DNA of 64,000 nucleotides from the NCBI RefSeq assembly GCF_000764535.1, contig NZ_CP009571.1, positions 372,001 to 436,000 on the forward strand, read 5' to 3'. Origin of the DNA: Sphingomonas taxi (GTDB lineage: Bacteria > Pseudomonadota > Alphaproteobacteria > Sphingomonadales > Sphingomonadaceae). The notes below the pieces were generated by a model. That model had not been told where the DNA came from, ran no database searches, and saw only the letters and a program-made list of their open reading frames with translations. Position 1 is the stretch's first letter. Each line of letters opens with the position of its first letter. This document shows positions 8,017 to 16,389 of this stretch, one piece after another. The position numbers and the translations under genes are program-made.

Positions 8017-8586
8017 ATGGCGCTGACCGCTCTCGACATCATCGTACTCGTCGCCGTGCTGGGCGCGGCGCTGCTCGGGCTCAAGCATGGCTTCGTTACC
8101 GAAGTGCTGTCGCTGTTCGCCTGGGTGGCGATCGTCGCGATGCTCAAGCTGTTCCACGTCGCGCTCGCCGCGAAGCTGGCGGGCACGATCGGCACCGCGT
8201 CGGGCGCGGCGGTGGCAGCGTTCGTGGTGATCGCCGGCGGTACCTATATCGGCGGCAAGCTCGTCGCCAATGCGATCGGCAAGCGGACGCGGCAGTCGAT
8301 CCTCGGCCCCGTCGATCGCGCGCTCGGCTTCGGCTTCGGCGCGCTCAAGGGGCTGATCATCGCCAGCCTCGGCTTTCTCGTCGCGGCGCTGCTGGTCGAT
8401 ACCGCGCGCGGCGGCCCGGCGCAGCGGCCCGACTGGATGACGCAGTCGCGCTGCTACAACCTGCTCAACGCGACCAGCGCGGGGATCGCCGATTTCGTCG
8501 ACCGGCGGCGGCGCGGCCTGCCGGTGTTCGGCGCGCGCCAGAGCCTCCGGTCCGATGCCTCCGACAATGCGAGCAGTCCACGATGA
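8017..8586 (+). CDS. CvpA family membrane protein
   Basis: 189 residues with about four transmembrane helices. ATG 8017 gives MALTALDIIVLVAVLGAALLG, and the pattern LGLKHGFVTEVLSLFAWVAI is the conserved first CvpA region. The later segment (GPVDRALGFGFGALKGLIIASLGFLVAAL) is the family signature. E. coli CvpA is linked to colicin V export and envelope stress or bile tolerance. The C-terminal 60 residues are cytoplasmic and charged. It overlaps the next gene by 4 bp (ATGA at 8583), so the scaffold protein downstream is translationally coupled. Confidence 0.9.
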   Translation: MALTALDIIVLVAVLGAALLGLKHGFVTEVLSLFAWVAIVAMLKLFHVALAAKLAGTIGTASGAAVAAFVVIAGGTYIGGKLVANAIGKRTRQSILGPVDRALGFGFGALKGLIIASLGFLVAALLVDTARGGPAQRPDWMTQSRCYNLLNATSAGIADFVDRRRRGLPVFGARQSLRSDASDNASSPR

Positions 8587-9020
8587 ATGCGCCCCTCTAC
8601 AATGCCGAGATCCTGCGGCTCGCGGCGTCGATCCCGCATCATGCGCGGCTCGACCACGCGCAGGCCACCGCGGAGAAACGTTCGCCGATCTGCGGCAGCC
8701 GCGTGACGGTGGACGTCGGCGTCGGCGACGACGGCCGGGTGAGCGAGGTCGGGCTGCTGGTGCGCGCCTGCGCGCTGGGGCAGGCGTCCGCGTCGCTGCT
8801 CGCGCGCGACATCCTCGGCAAGACGCCGGAGGAGCTGGCGGCGGCGCGCGATGCGCTGACCGCCTGGCTGGCGCGCGAGGGCGACATGCCGGACTGGCCG
8901 GGGCTCGACGTGTTCGCGCCGGCGCTCGATTATACCGCGCGGCATCCGTCGATCCGGCTGGCGTTCGAGGCGGCGGCCGAGGCGGCGTTCGCGGCGCGCG
9001 AGGCGCATGCCGATGCATGA
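8583..9020 (+). CDS. IscU/NifU-N-like iron-sulfur scaffold protein lacking the third cysteine
   Basis: 145 residues with the IscU fold pattern: N-terminal YNAEILRLAASIPHHARL, then SPICGSRVTVDVGV with Cys37 and RACALGQASASLLARDI with Cys63. These match the first two of the three cluster-binding cysteines of IscU. The third, usually in an H-x-C-xx-L stretch near the C-terminus, is replaced in ARHPSIRLAFEAAAEA. The protein may therefore not assemble clusters like IscU. It lies between cvpA (4-bp overlap) and the antiporter (start inside its end), so it is part of a tightly packed operon and not an isc/suf cluster. Confidence 0.8.
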   Translation: MNAPLYNAEILRLAASIPHHARLDHAQATAEKRSPICGSRVTVDVGVGDDGRVSEVGLLVRACALGQASASLLARDILGKTPEELAAARDALTAWLAREGDMPDWPGLDVFAPALDYTARHPSIRLAFEAAAEAAFAAREAHADA

Positions 9021-10779
9021 GGCGGCCGGCGGCGCGTCGATGCTGCGCGACGGGGTGATCCTGCTGGGGTTCGGGCTGGGCTTCGTGTTGCTGTTCCGGC
9101 GACTCGGGCTGGGTGCGACGCTGGGCTTCCTCGTCGCCGGCGCGGTGGTCGGGCCGCATCTGCTCGGCCTCGTCGGCGATGCCGAGGCGAAGATCGGGGT
9201 CGCCGAGCTCGGCATCACGCTGCTGCTGTTCATCGTCGGGCTCGAGCTCAACCCGACGCGGCTGTGGCGGATGAAGCAGGAGATCTTCGGGCTCGGGCTG
9301 ATCCAGGTGGTGGTGTGCGGGCTGGCGATCACCGCGGTCGTCTGGGGCGCCGCACATTTCTCGCCGACCGCGGCGCTGGCGCTGGGGCTGCCGCTGGCGC
9401 TGTCGTCGACCGCGCAGGTGCTGCCGCTGCTGCAATCGTCGGGGCGGTTGCGTACGCCGTTCGGCGAGCGGGCATTCTCGATCCTGCTGTTCCAGGATTT
9501 GTCGATCGTGCCGCTGATCACGATCGTCGCGGCGATGAGCCGCAACCCCGCCGATGCGGGCGGACCGCCGGGCTGGCTGCTCGCGCTCTATACCGTGGGC
9601 GCGGTGGCCGGGCTGATCCTGGTCGGCCGGTTCGTGCTGCGGCCGCTGTTCCGGCTGATCGGCAATCTCGGCGAGCGCGAGATGTTCGTCTTCGCCGCGC
9701 TGTTCACCGTCATCGCCAGCGCGGCGGTGATGGAGGCGCTGGGGCTGTCGACCGCATTGGGCGCGTTCATCGCCGGCGTGATGCTCGCCGACAGCCCCTA
9801 TCGGCACGAGCTGGAGGCGGATGTCGAGCCGTTCCGCTCGATCCTGCTCGGCCTGTTCTTCCTCGCGGTCGGCATGATGCTCGACCTGCATGCGATTTCC
9901 GAACGGCCACTGTTCGTGGCGAGCATGGCGCTGGCGCTGATCGCGACCAAGACCGCGGTCATCATGGGGATCGGCCTCGCCTTCAGGATGACGTGGCGCA
10001 GCGCGCTGGCGCTCGGCGTGCTGCTCAGCCAGGGCGGCGAGTTCGGCTTCGTGCTGTTCGCGCAGGCGCAGCAGGGCCTGCTCGTCGCGCCCGAGGCGGC
10101 GAGCCTGTTCGGCGCGATCATCACCGTGTCGATGGCGACGACGCCGTTCCTGATGGGCGCCACCCGCCGCTTCCGCGAGGAGCCGGTCGCCAAGGACCAG
10201 GCGCGCGACGGACCCAAGGCCGACGGCGCCAATGCGATCATCGTCGGCTATGGCCGATTCGGCCAGACGGTGGGGCAGATGCTGCTCGCGCAGAAGATCC
10301 CGGTGACGCTGATCGACCGCGATATCGAGATGATCGACATCGCCGGCGAATTCGGCGCCAAGGTCTATTATGGCGACGGCACGCGGCTCGACCTGCTGCG
10401 TCAGGCCGGCGCGGCGGAGGCGGAGCTGATCCTGTTCTGCATCGACGGCGACCAGATCGAGCCCGATACGCTGGAGGGGGTGCACGAGGCGTTCCCCGAT
10501 GCCGCCATCTACGTCCGCGCGTTCGACCGGCGCGCGCTGGTCAAGCTCAAGAAGTCCTCGGGGGTGTTCGTCGTGCGCGAGGTGCTCGAATCGGCGGTGA
10601 AGATGGCGCGCGTCGCGATGCGCGACCTCGGCATCGCCGGCGCCGAGATCGATCGTGCCGAAGAGGCCTATCGTGCGCGCGACAAGGAGCGGCTGCGCAT
10701 CCAGATCGAGGCGGGGGATATCCGCGCGGCGCGGTCGATGGTCGCCGAGCAACAGCCATGGGGGAATGATCCGCGATGA
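9013..10779 (+). CDS. CPA2-family cation:proton antiporter with TrkA-N domain (KefB/KefC-like)
   Basis: 588 residues. An N-terminal Na/H-exchanger-type domain with about 12 transmembrane helices spans roughly 10-385 (ATLGFLVAGAVVGPHLLG, SSTAQVLPLL, FQDLSIVPLI, LSQGGEFGFVLF). A Rossmann RCK domain follows at about 405-520 (ANAIIVGYGRFGQTVGQML, LIDRDIEMIDIA). KefB/C proteins expel potassium in exchange for protons under glutathione or nucleotide control. ATG 9013 is preferred over 9007 because GAGG lies about 9 bp upstream. It overlaps the scaffold gene at its start and DUF423 by 4 bp at its end. Confidence 0.92.
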   Translation: MHEAAGGASMLRDGVILLGFGLGFVLLFRRLGLGATLGFLVAGAVVGPHLLGLVGDAEAKIGVAELGITLLLFIVGLELNPTRLWRMKQEIFGLGLIQVVVCGLAITAVVWGAAHFSPTAALALGLPLALSSTAQVLPLLQSSGRLRTPFGERAFSILLFQDLSIVPLITIVAAMSRNPADAGGPPGWLLALYTVGAVAGLILVGRFVLRPLFRLIGNLGEREMFVFAALFTVIASAAVMEALGLSTALGAFIAGVMLADSPYRHELEADVEPFRSILLGLFFLAVGMMLDLHAISERPLFVASMALALIATKTAVIMGIGLAFRMTWRSALALGVLLSQGGEFGFVLFAQAQQGLLVAPEAASLFGAIITVSMATTPFLMGATRRFREEPVAKDQARDGPKADGANAIIVGYGRFGQTVGQMLLAQKIPVTLIDRDIEMIDIAGEFGAKVYYGDGTRLDLLRQAGAAEAELILFCIDGDQIEPDTLEGVHEAFPDAAIYVRAFDRRALVKLKKSSGVFVVREVLESAVKMARVAMRDLGIAGAEIDRAEEAYRARDKERLRIQIEAGDIRAARSMVAEQQPWGNDPR

Positions 10780-11105
10780 TCGTGGCGATACTGGCGGCGC
10801 TGTCGGGCGCCATCGCGGTGGCGGCTGGCGCATTCGGTGCGCACGGCGCGAGCGGCCCGGCGGTCGATTGGCTCAAGACCGGCAGCCATTACCAATTGAT
10901 CCATGCGGTGGCGGCGCTGGTCGCGCTGCGCTTCGAGGCGCGCGGGCCGGCGTGGCTGTTCGTCGTCGGCGGCGCGATCTTCGCGGGGACGCTGTATCTG
11001 ATGGCGCTCGGCGCGCCGCACTGGTTTGGTGCGATCACGCCGGTCGGCGGCGCGCTGCTGATCGGCGGCTGGCTGTGGCTGGCCTGGTCGCTGCGCGGCG
11101 CCTGA
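10776..11105 (+). CDS. DUF423 membrane protein (YgdD family)
   Basis: 109 residues with four hydrophobic segments. The family pattern is clear: LAALSGAIAVAAGAFGAHG, then WLKTGSHYQLIHAVAALVAL, ...GAIFAGTLYLMALGAPHWFGAITPVGGALLIGGWLWL. These small inner-membrane proteins are widespread and of unknown function. The ATG overlaps the antiporter stop (ATGA), so it is co-translated with it. It is the last gene of the cvpA-to-DUF423 unit and faces the convergent Lrp gene with 4 bp between the two stops. Confidence 0.9.
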   Translation: MIVAILAALSGAIAVAAGAFGAHGASGPAVDWLKTGSHYQLIHAVAALVALRFEARGPAWLFVVGGAIFAGTLYLMALGAPHWFGAITPVGGALLIGGWLWLAWSLRGA

Positions 11106-11109
11106 CCCG

Positions 11110-11592
11110 TCAGAGCAGCGGCCGGCCGCGCGCCGGGTCGTAGCGGACGATCTCGCGCAGCGTGACCAACGTCTCGAACTGCAGCACGGCCTCGTCCGCC
11201 GCCAGCATCGTATCGGCGAAATGCTGATAGGCCGCGATCGTCGGCACCGCGACGATCAGCAGGAAGTCGGTGCGGCCGGTGACGTTCCAGGCGCCGATCA
11301 CCTCGGATCGCGCCTGCATCCGCTGCGCGAAGGCGGTTTCGGTGCGCAGGTTGCTCTGGTGGAGCTGGACGAGGACGTGGATCGTGATCGACGGGGTGAG
11401 CCGGGCGGGATCGATCACCGCGACATCGGCGACGATCACCCCGGTGCTGCGCAGCCGTCGCAGCCGCCGCAGGACGGCGCTTTCGGATAGCCCGACGCGG
11501 TCGGCGAGCACCCGCGCCGGCAGCAGATTGTTGCGCCGGACGAGGTCGAGCAGCCGATGGTCGAAGGGATCGAGGGCGACGGTTTCGGTCAT
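11110..11592 (-). CDS. Lrp/AsnC family transcriptional regulator
   Basis: 160 residues. An N-terminal helix-turn-helix (LVRRNNLLPARVLADRVGLSESAVLRRLRRL) is at about 13-50. The C-terminal RAM ligand-binding domain contains SEVIGAWNVTGRTDFLLIVAVPTIAAYQHF. Lrp-family proteins sense amino acids. The gene is divergent from an RhtA-type amino acid exporter with 83 bp between starts, the usual layout for an exporter and its dedicated activator. That pairing is an inference from position. Confidence 0.92.
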   Translation of the reverse strand: MTETVALDPFDHRLLDLVRRNNLLPARVLADRVGLSESAVLRRLRRLRSTGVIVADVAVIDPARLTPSITIHVLVQLHQSNLRTETAFAQRMQARSEVIGAWNVTGRTDFLLIVAVPTIAAYQHFADTMLAADEAVLQFETLVTLREIVRYDPARGRPLL

Positions 11593-11675
11593 GATCGGTC
11601 AGATTATGCCGCGATCCGCCGCGCGATGCCAGATTAGGGCGACCGCCGTCGCCCGACCGCCGCTAGAAGGTCGCT

Positions 11676-12569
11676 ATGGAGACCCGATATCCTCCCGGCG
11701 CGGGGCACCGCCTGCTGCCCTATGCGGCGCTCATCACGTCGATCATGACCTTCTGCGTCGGCACGTCCTTCGCCAAGCGGCTGTTCCCGCTGGTCGGCGC
11801 CGAGGGGACGAGTGCGTATCGCGTCGGCTTTTCGGCGATCGTCCTGCTCGTGGTGGTGCGGCCGTGGCGGTTCGGGCTCGCGCGGGCGGATGCGGCGCGG
11901 ATCGTCCGCTACGGCGTCGCGCTCGGATCGATGAACCTGTGCTTCTACATGGCTTTGCGCACGCTGCCGCTCGGCCCGACGATCGCGATCGAGTTTCTCG
12001 GGCCGCTGGCGGTATCGCTGTTTCACGCGCGGCGGGCGGTGCACGTCGCGATGGCGGCGCTGGCGGTCGCGGGGCTGGCGCTGCTGCTGCCGCTGCGCGT
12101 CGGCACGCAGGCGCTCGATCCGGTCGGCATCCTGTTCGCGCTCGGCGCGGCGACCGGCTGGGGCTGCTATCTGGTGTTCGGCAAGCGGACCGGTCATCTG
12201 CCCGCGGGGCAGGCGGTGGCGTTCGGTATGGCGACCGCGGCGCTGCTGGTGGTGCCGATCGGCATCTATCACGCGGGGGCGCTGCTGCTGACCCCGGCGT
12301 GGCTCGGGCTGGGGCTGATCGCTGCGTTGCTGTCGAGCGCGATCCCGTTCTCGCTGGAGATCGTCGCGCTTAAGCATATTCCGGCACACACGCACGGTGT
12401 GTTGCTCAGCCTCGAACCCGCGGTCGGCGCGTTGGCAGGCGTCCTGCTGCTCGGCGAGACGCTGACGCCGGCGCAATGGGCGGCGATCGCGATGGTGATG
12501 GCCGCGTCGATCGGCATGATCGCAACCACCGATCATGTCCGCACAGATATGGAAGGACCGGAGACATGA
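11676..12569 (+). CDS. DMT-superfamily exporter, RhtA-like (EamA domains)
   Basis: 297 residues with ten predicted transmembrane helices in two EamA repeats. The second repeat holds LSSAIPFSLEIVALKHIPAHTHGVLLSLEPAVGALAGVLLLGE, characteristic of RhtA threonine/homoserine exporters. ATG 11676 follows AGAAGG by 5 bp. It is divergently transcribed from the Lrp gene and overlaps the M24 peptidase start by 4 bp. The likely role is export of amino acids or related small amines across the inner membrane; the true substrate cannot be read from sequence. Confidence 0.9.
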   Translation: METRYPPGAGHRLLPYAALITSIMTFCVGTSFAKRLFPLVGAEGTSAYRVGFSAIVLLVVVRPWRFGLARADAARIVRYGVALGSMNLCFYMALRTLPLGPTIAIEFLGPLAVSLFHARRAVHVAMAALAVAGLALLLPLRVGTQALDPVGILFALGAATGWGCYLVFGKRTGHLPAGQAVAFGMATAALLVVPIGIYHAGALLLTPAWLGLGLIAALLSSAIPFSLEIVALKHIPAHTHGVLLSLEPAVGALAGVLLLGETLTPAQWAAIAMVMAASIGMIATTDHVRTDMEGPET

Positions 12570-13270
12570 TGGACCCAATGGCGGCACCAACCGAGGACGC
12601 GCGCCTCGCCGCGTTGCTGGCGGCGGAGGACCGGGCGCTGGCGCTGCTCGAGATGATCGAGGCGCGCGGGCTGATCCGGCCGGGACGCAGCGAGCGCGAG
12701 ATCGAGCAGGACATCCGCGGCATCGCGCGCGACGCGTTCGGTGTCGAGCGCGACTGGCACAAGCGCATCGTCCGCGCCGGACCGAACACGCTGGCGATCG
12801 CCGCGGACAATCCGCCGATCGTGACGGTGCAGCCGGACGATATCGTCTTCCTCGATCTCGGCCCGGTGTTCGGCACCTGGGAGGCGGATGTCGGGCAGAG
12901 CTATGCGGTCGGCGACGATCCCGCCAAGCGAGCGCTCGTCGCCGAATTGCCGCGCCAGTTCGCCGCGATCGCGCAGCGGCTGGCGGCGGAGCCGGACATC
13001 ACCGGCGCGGCGCTCTACGCATATGCCTGCGCCGGCGCGGCGGCGGCGGGCTATCGCTTCAGCGGGCGGATCGCCGGGCATATCGTCGCCGAATTCCCGC
13101 ACGCGCGGCTGCCCGGCGAGCGGCAGGCGCATCATATCAGCCCGGCCAATCCGTTGCCGCTGAGCGATCCCGACGCCTTCGGACGGCGGCGCCACTGGAT
13201 CATCGAGGTGCATCTGGTCACCACCGACGGCGCGTTCGGCGGCTTCTACGAGCGTCTGGCGCGCGGGTGA
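12566..13270 (+). CDS. M24 family metallopeptidase (aminopeptidase P/methionine aminopeptidase fold)
   Basis: 234 residues, one pita-bread domain without the N-terminal creatinase domain. The metal ligand pattern of M24 enzymes is visible: Asp in FLDLGPVFGTWEADVGQ (two Asp), His in AGHIVAEFPH, and Glu in WIIEVHLVT. ATG 12566 overlaps the exporter stop (ATGATG), so the two genes are coupled. A peptidase or amide hydrolase co-expressed with an amino-acid exporter under an Lrp regulator suggests handling of peptides or N-modified amino acids. This is inference. Confidence 0.85.
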   Translation: MMDPMAAPTEDARLAALLAAEDRALALLEMIEARGLIRPGRSEREIEQDIRGIARDAFGVERDWHKRIVRAGPNTLAIAADNPPIVTVQPDDIVFLDLGPVFGTWEADVGQSYAVGDDPAKRALVAELPRQFAAIAQRLAAEPDITGAALYAYACAGAAAAGYRFSGRIAGHIVAEFPHARLPGERQAHHISPANPLPLSDPDAFGRRRHWIIEVHLVTTDGAFGGFYERLARG

Positions 13271-13364
13271 GCGGTGGGGGGCTGAGATGCGGACGCGGGT
13301 GAAGATCTGCTGCCTTGCCTTGCCTCGCCCGCCGGATCGCTGTCGATCGTTCGAAGAAGGAATG

Positions 13365-13497
13365 TTTCGCGCAGAGGCGCGGAGGCGCGGAGGGGGCAGC
13401 GCGTGAGGCAATCTCACCCGCGGTCTCGACGGCTCGCGGGAAGCAACGTCACGACGACGAACGCAACACCTCCGCGTCTCTGCGCCTCTGCGCGAAA
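13365..13497. repeat. Family E inverted repeat (29-bp arms)
   Basis: The left arm at 13365-13393 (TTTCGCGCAGAGGCGCGGAG...) and right arm at 13469-13497 are inverse copies matching at 27 of 29 positions, with a 75-bp loop. It lies in the 618-bp gene-free stretch 13271-13888 between the M24 peptidase and the TonB-dependent receptor. Similar CGCAGAGGCGC motifs are scattered in many bacterial genomes. Confidence 0.8.
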
Positions 13498-13552
13498 CCC
13501 GATCACGTCGTGGCCGCGCTGACGGAAATCGCCTTCGCACTCGGGAGAAATC

Positions 13553-13712
13553 GTCATCCCGGCGAACGCCGGGACCCATTGCCACGCCGCGTCGGCGGCG
13601 ATGTGAACCGCATCAGGGCAGTACCCCGGCGGAGGCCGGGGCCCAGTTGGGTGACGTTCGTCGTCACTTACGGCGGCTTTCCCAACTGGGCCCCGGCCTT
13701 CGCCGGGGTGCA
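13553..13712. repeat. Half copy of family B followed by a related palindrome
   Basis: GTCATCCCGGCGAACGCCGG (13553-13572) is the left arm of family B without its partner. Next comes a second hairpin, TACCCCGGCGGAGGCCGGGG... at 13622-13651, inverted at 13681-13711 (ending CTTCGCCGGGGTGC). Both stems are G/C rich. Together with family E they fill most of 13271-13888, and no gene is seen there. Confidence 0.75.
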
Positions 13713-13888
13713 TGTGGCGCGTTGCCGAACGGCGGCAGGCGGCGAACGTCGGCGCGAGACATCGCATCCCCCACGCCGGCCTCACCCATCGCAAAGTTTT
13801 TCTTCGCCCGTCGTCATGGGCTTATTCGGCTATGCTGCGCTGCACGCGCAACAGCGCACCGAATACGGACCAGTATAGGGGGTCGATC

Positions 13889-16372
13889 GTGACGATTATC
13901 AGCGAACTTCTGCTCGCGGCGAGTTCCGCCGCGCTCGCGGCGCAAGCCGCTCCCGCGCCCGCCCAGCAGGACCAGCCCCCCGCGGTCGCCGAACCGGCGC
14001 AAGCTGCGCCCGTCGCCGACGCCGCGGCGCAGGCCAACGAGGGCGACGACATCATCGTCACCGGCACCCGCAGCGCCGGGCGCAGCCGCCTCGACAGCGT
14101 CGCGCCGGTCGACGTGCTGAGCGGCGCCAGCCTGCAACGGCAGGGGACGACCGAACTGGCGAGCGCGCTCGCCGCGATCGCACCGTCAATCGACTTCCCG
14201 CGGCCGTCGGCGACCGACGGCACCGACGCGATCCGCCCGGCGACGCTGCGCGGCCTGTCGCCCGACCAGACGCTGGTGCTGATCAACGGCATCCGCGCGC
14301 ATGCCTCGTCGCTGGTCAACACCAACGGCAGCGTCGGTCGCGGTTCGGCGGCGGTCGATCTCAACACCGTGCCGACCGTCGCGCTCGACCGGATCGAGGT
14401 GCTGCGCGACGGCGCCTCGGCGCAATATGGCTCGGATGCGATCGCCGGCGTCATCAACCTGCGCCTGCGCGAGGCGCGCAGCGGCGGTGGCGGCTCGGTC
14501 ACCTACGGCTTCTACGACACGCAGGTCGACACCGCCAACAACCGCCGCGAGGTGAAGGGCGAGCACGCGGTCACCGCCACGGCGTGGCAGGGGATCGGCT
14601 TCGGCGACGACGGCTTCATCACCGTGTCGGGCGAATATACCAAGCGCCAGCCGACCAATCGCGCCGACATCGACACCCGCGTCTCGCCGCGCCGCGTCAC
14701 CGGTCGCTACGGCGATCCCGAGGTCGAGCAATATACCGGCTTCGTCAACGCCGGCACCTCGCTGACCGACAGTCTCAAACTCTACGCCTTCGGCGGCTAT
14801 CAGGATCGCGACAGTCGCAGCGCGGCCTTCCCGCGCCTGACCAGCGCCGCGACGACGCTGGCCGGCTATTCGAATCAGGGGGGCTTCGCCTTCCTGCCGA
14901 TCATCAACACCAAGTCCCGCGACATCAACTCGGCGGTCGGGCTGCGCGGCACCGTGTCGGATTTCGATATCGACCTGTCGCTCAGCTACGGCCGCAACAA
15001 GATCGACTATCGCACGCTGAACTCGGCCAATTATGCGTACGGCAGCACGACGCCGCGCAATTTCTACGACGGCGCGACGATCTACGACCAATATGTCGCC
15101 GGCCTCGACGTCACCCGAAAGTTCGACGTCTTCCAGTCGCTCAACGTCGCCTTCGGCATCGAAGGGCGACGCGAGGGCTATAAGATCACGCCGGGCGAAC
15201 AGGCCTCTTATGGCTATCCGGCCACCGGGACGGTCACCGGCGCCGCGGCGAACGCGACGCCGGGCGCGCAGGGCTTCGGCGGCTTCTCGCCGCTCAACCG
15301 GACCGAGCGCAGCCGCCGCAACGGTAGCGCCTATCTCGACCTCGAGGCGCAGGTCACCGACCAGTTCCTCGTCGGTCTCGCCGGCCGGTTCGAGGATTAT
15401 TCCGACTTCGGCTCGACCGCGACGGGCAAGGCCTCGGCCCGCTACGACATCACGCCGTGGTTCGCGCTGCGCGGCACCGCCTCGACCGGCTTCCGCGCGC
15501 CGTCGCTCCAGCAGCAATATTTCACCCAGATCGCCTCGGTCGTCACCAACGGCGTGCCGGTGCTGACCGGCACCTATCCGTCGACCAGCCCCGTCGGCAC
15601 CGCGCTCGGCGGCCTGCCGCTCGAACCCGAAAAGTCGACCAACTTCTCGGCCGGCACGGTGATCCGCGCGGGCGGCTTCGACCTGACGATCGATGCCTAT
15701 CGCATCCATATCCGCAACCAGATCGGCCTGTCGGAGAACATCACGACGTCCTCCAGCCCGTCGCCTGCCGTCAACGCCGAGATCGCCCGCCTGCTCGCGG
15801 CGACGAATACCGGCGCCGCGGCGGCGCGGTTCTTCATCAACGGCCTCGCTTCGACCACCAAGGGGATCGACGCGGTCGCGCATTACCGGCTGGCGACGGA
15901 CACCGTCGGTGCGTTCGACCTGACGCTGGCGGGCAACGTCAACAAGGTCGACGTGACGCGCGTGCCGACCTCGACCGCGACGCTCAACCCGGCGCCGACG
16001 CTGTTCGCGCGCAGCCGCATCCTGACGCTGGAACAGGGCACGCCGGGCGAGAAGGTGACGGGGCAGATCGACTGGTCGCTCGACCGGCTCGGCGCGCTCG
16101 CCCGCGTGACCTATTACGGCGACGTCAACCAGCCGGGGACGCTGGTCAGCGGCGACGTCCACACCGGCAAGCACGCGATCACCGATTTCGAATTGCGCTA
16201 CGCCACGCCCAAGGGCGCGCAGATCGGCCTCGGCGTCAGCAACCTGTTCGACGTCTACCCCGACCGGACGATCGCGGCGAACAATTCGACCGGCGTGCTG
16301 GGCTTCCCGTCCTATTCGCCGTTCGGCTTCAACGGCCGCTATCTCTACGCGCGCGCCGGCCTCAACTGGTAG
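13889..16372 (+). CDS. TonB-dependent outer-membrane receptor
   Basis: 827 residues. GTG 13889 is taken as the start because AGGGGG lies 6 bp upstream and the product then opens with an export signal (VTIISELLLAASSAALAAQA). A TonB box-like DDIIVTGTRSAGRSRLD is at about 50-65. The plug follows (VLSGASLQRQG... TLRGLSPDQTLVLINGIRAHAS... LDRIEVLRDGASAQYGSDAIAGVINL), then a 22-strand barrel ending in aromatic Leu-Asn-Trp, as required for outer-membrane insertion. The ligand is unknown. Its convergent neighbour is a FAD/NAD(P) protein and a TetR gene lies beyond, so they may form one uptake locus. Confidence 0.92.
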   Translation: MTIISELLLAASSAALAAQAAPAPAQQDQPPAVAEPAQAAPVADAAAQANEGDDIIVTGTRSAGRSRLDSVAPVDVLSGASLQRQGTTELASALAAIAPSIDFPRPSATDGTDAIRPATLRGLSPDQTLVLINGIRAHASSLVNTNGSVGRGSAAVDLNTVPTVALDRIEVLRDGASAQYGSDAIAGVINLRLREARSGGGGSVTYGFYDTQVDTANNRREVKGEHAVTATAWQGIGFGDDGFITVSGEYTKRQPTNRADIDTRVSPRRVTGRYGDPEVEQYTGFVNAGTSLTDSLKLYAFGGYQDRDSRSAAFPRLTSAATTLAGYSNQGGFAFLPIINTKSRDINSAVGLRGTVSDFDIDLSLSYGRNKIDYRTLNSANYAYGSTTPRNFYDGATIYDQYVAGLDVTRKFDVFQSLNVAFGIEGRREGYKITPGEQASYGYPATGTVTGAAANATPGAQGFGGFSPLNRTERSRRNGSAYLDLEAQVTDQFLVGLAGRFEDYSDFGSTATGKASARYDITPWFALRGTASTGFRAPSLQQQYFTQIASVVTNGVPVLTGTYPSTSPVGTALGGLPLEPEKSTNFSAGTVIRAGGFDLTIDAYRIHIRNQIGLSENITTSSSPSPAVNAEIARLLAATNTGAAAARFFINGLASTTKGIDAVAHYRLATDTVGAFDLTLAGNVNKVDVTRVPTSTATLNPAPTLFARSRILTLEQGTPGEKVTGQIDWSLDRLGALARVTYYGDVNQPGTLVSGDVHTGKHAITDFELRYATPKGAQIGLGVSNLFDVYPDRTIAANNSTGVLGFPSYSPFGFNGRYLYARAGLNW

Positions 16373-16389
16373 AGGGCGGGGGGCGGGGG

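Noticed and set aside
7141..10833. Very long open frame (over 1200 codons) on the minus strand across radA, cvpA and the antiporter
   Set aside because: It is antisense to well-recognised genes and its product is Arg/His/Pro-rich low complexity. Such shadow frames are expected in very GC-rich DNA.
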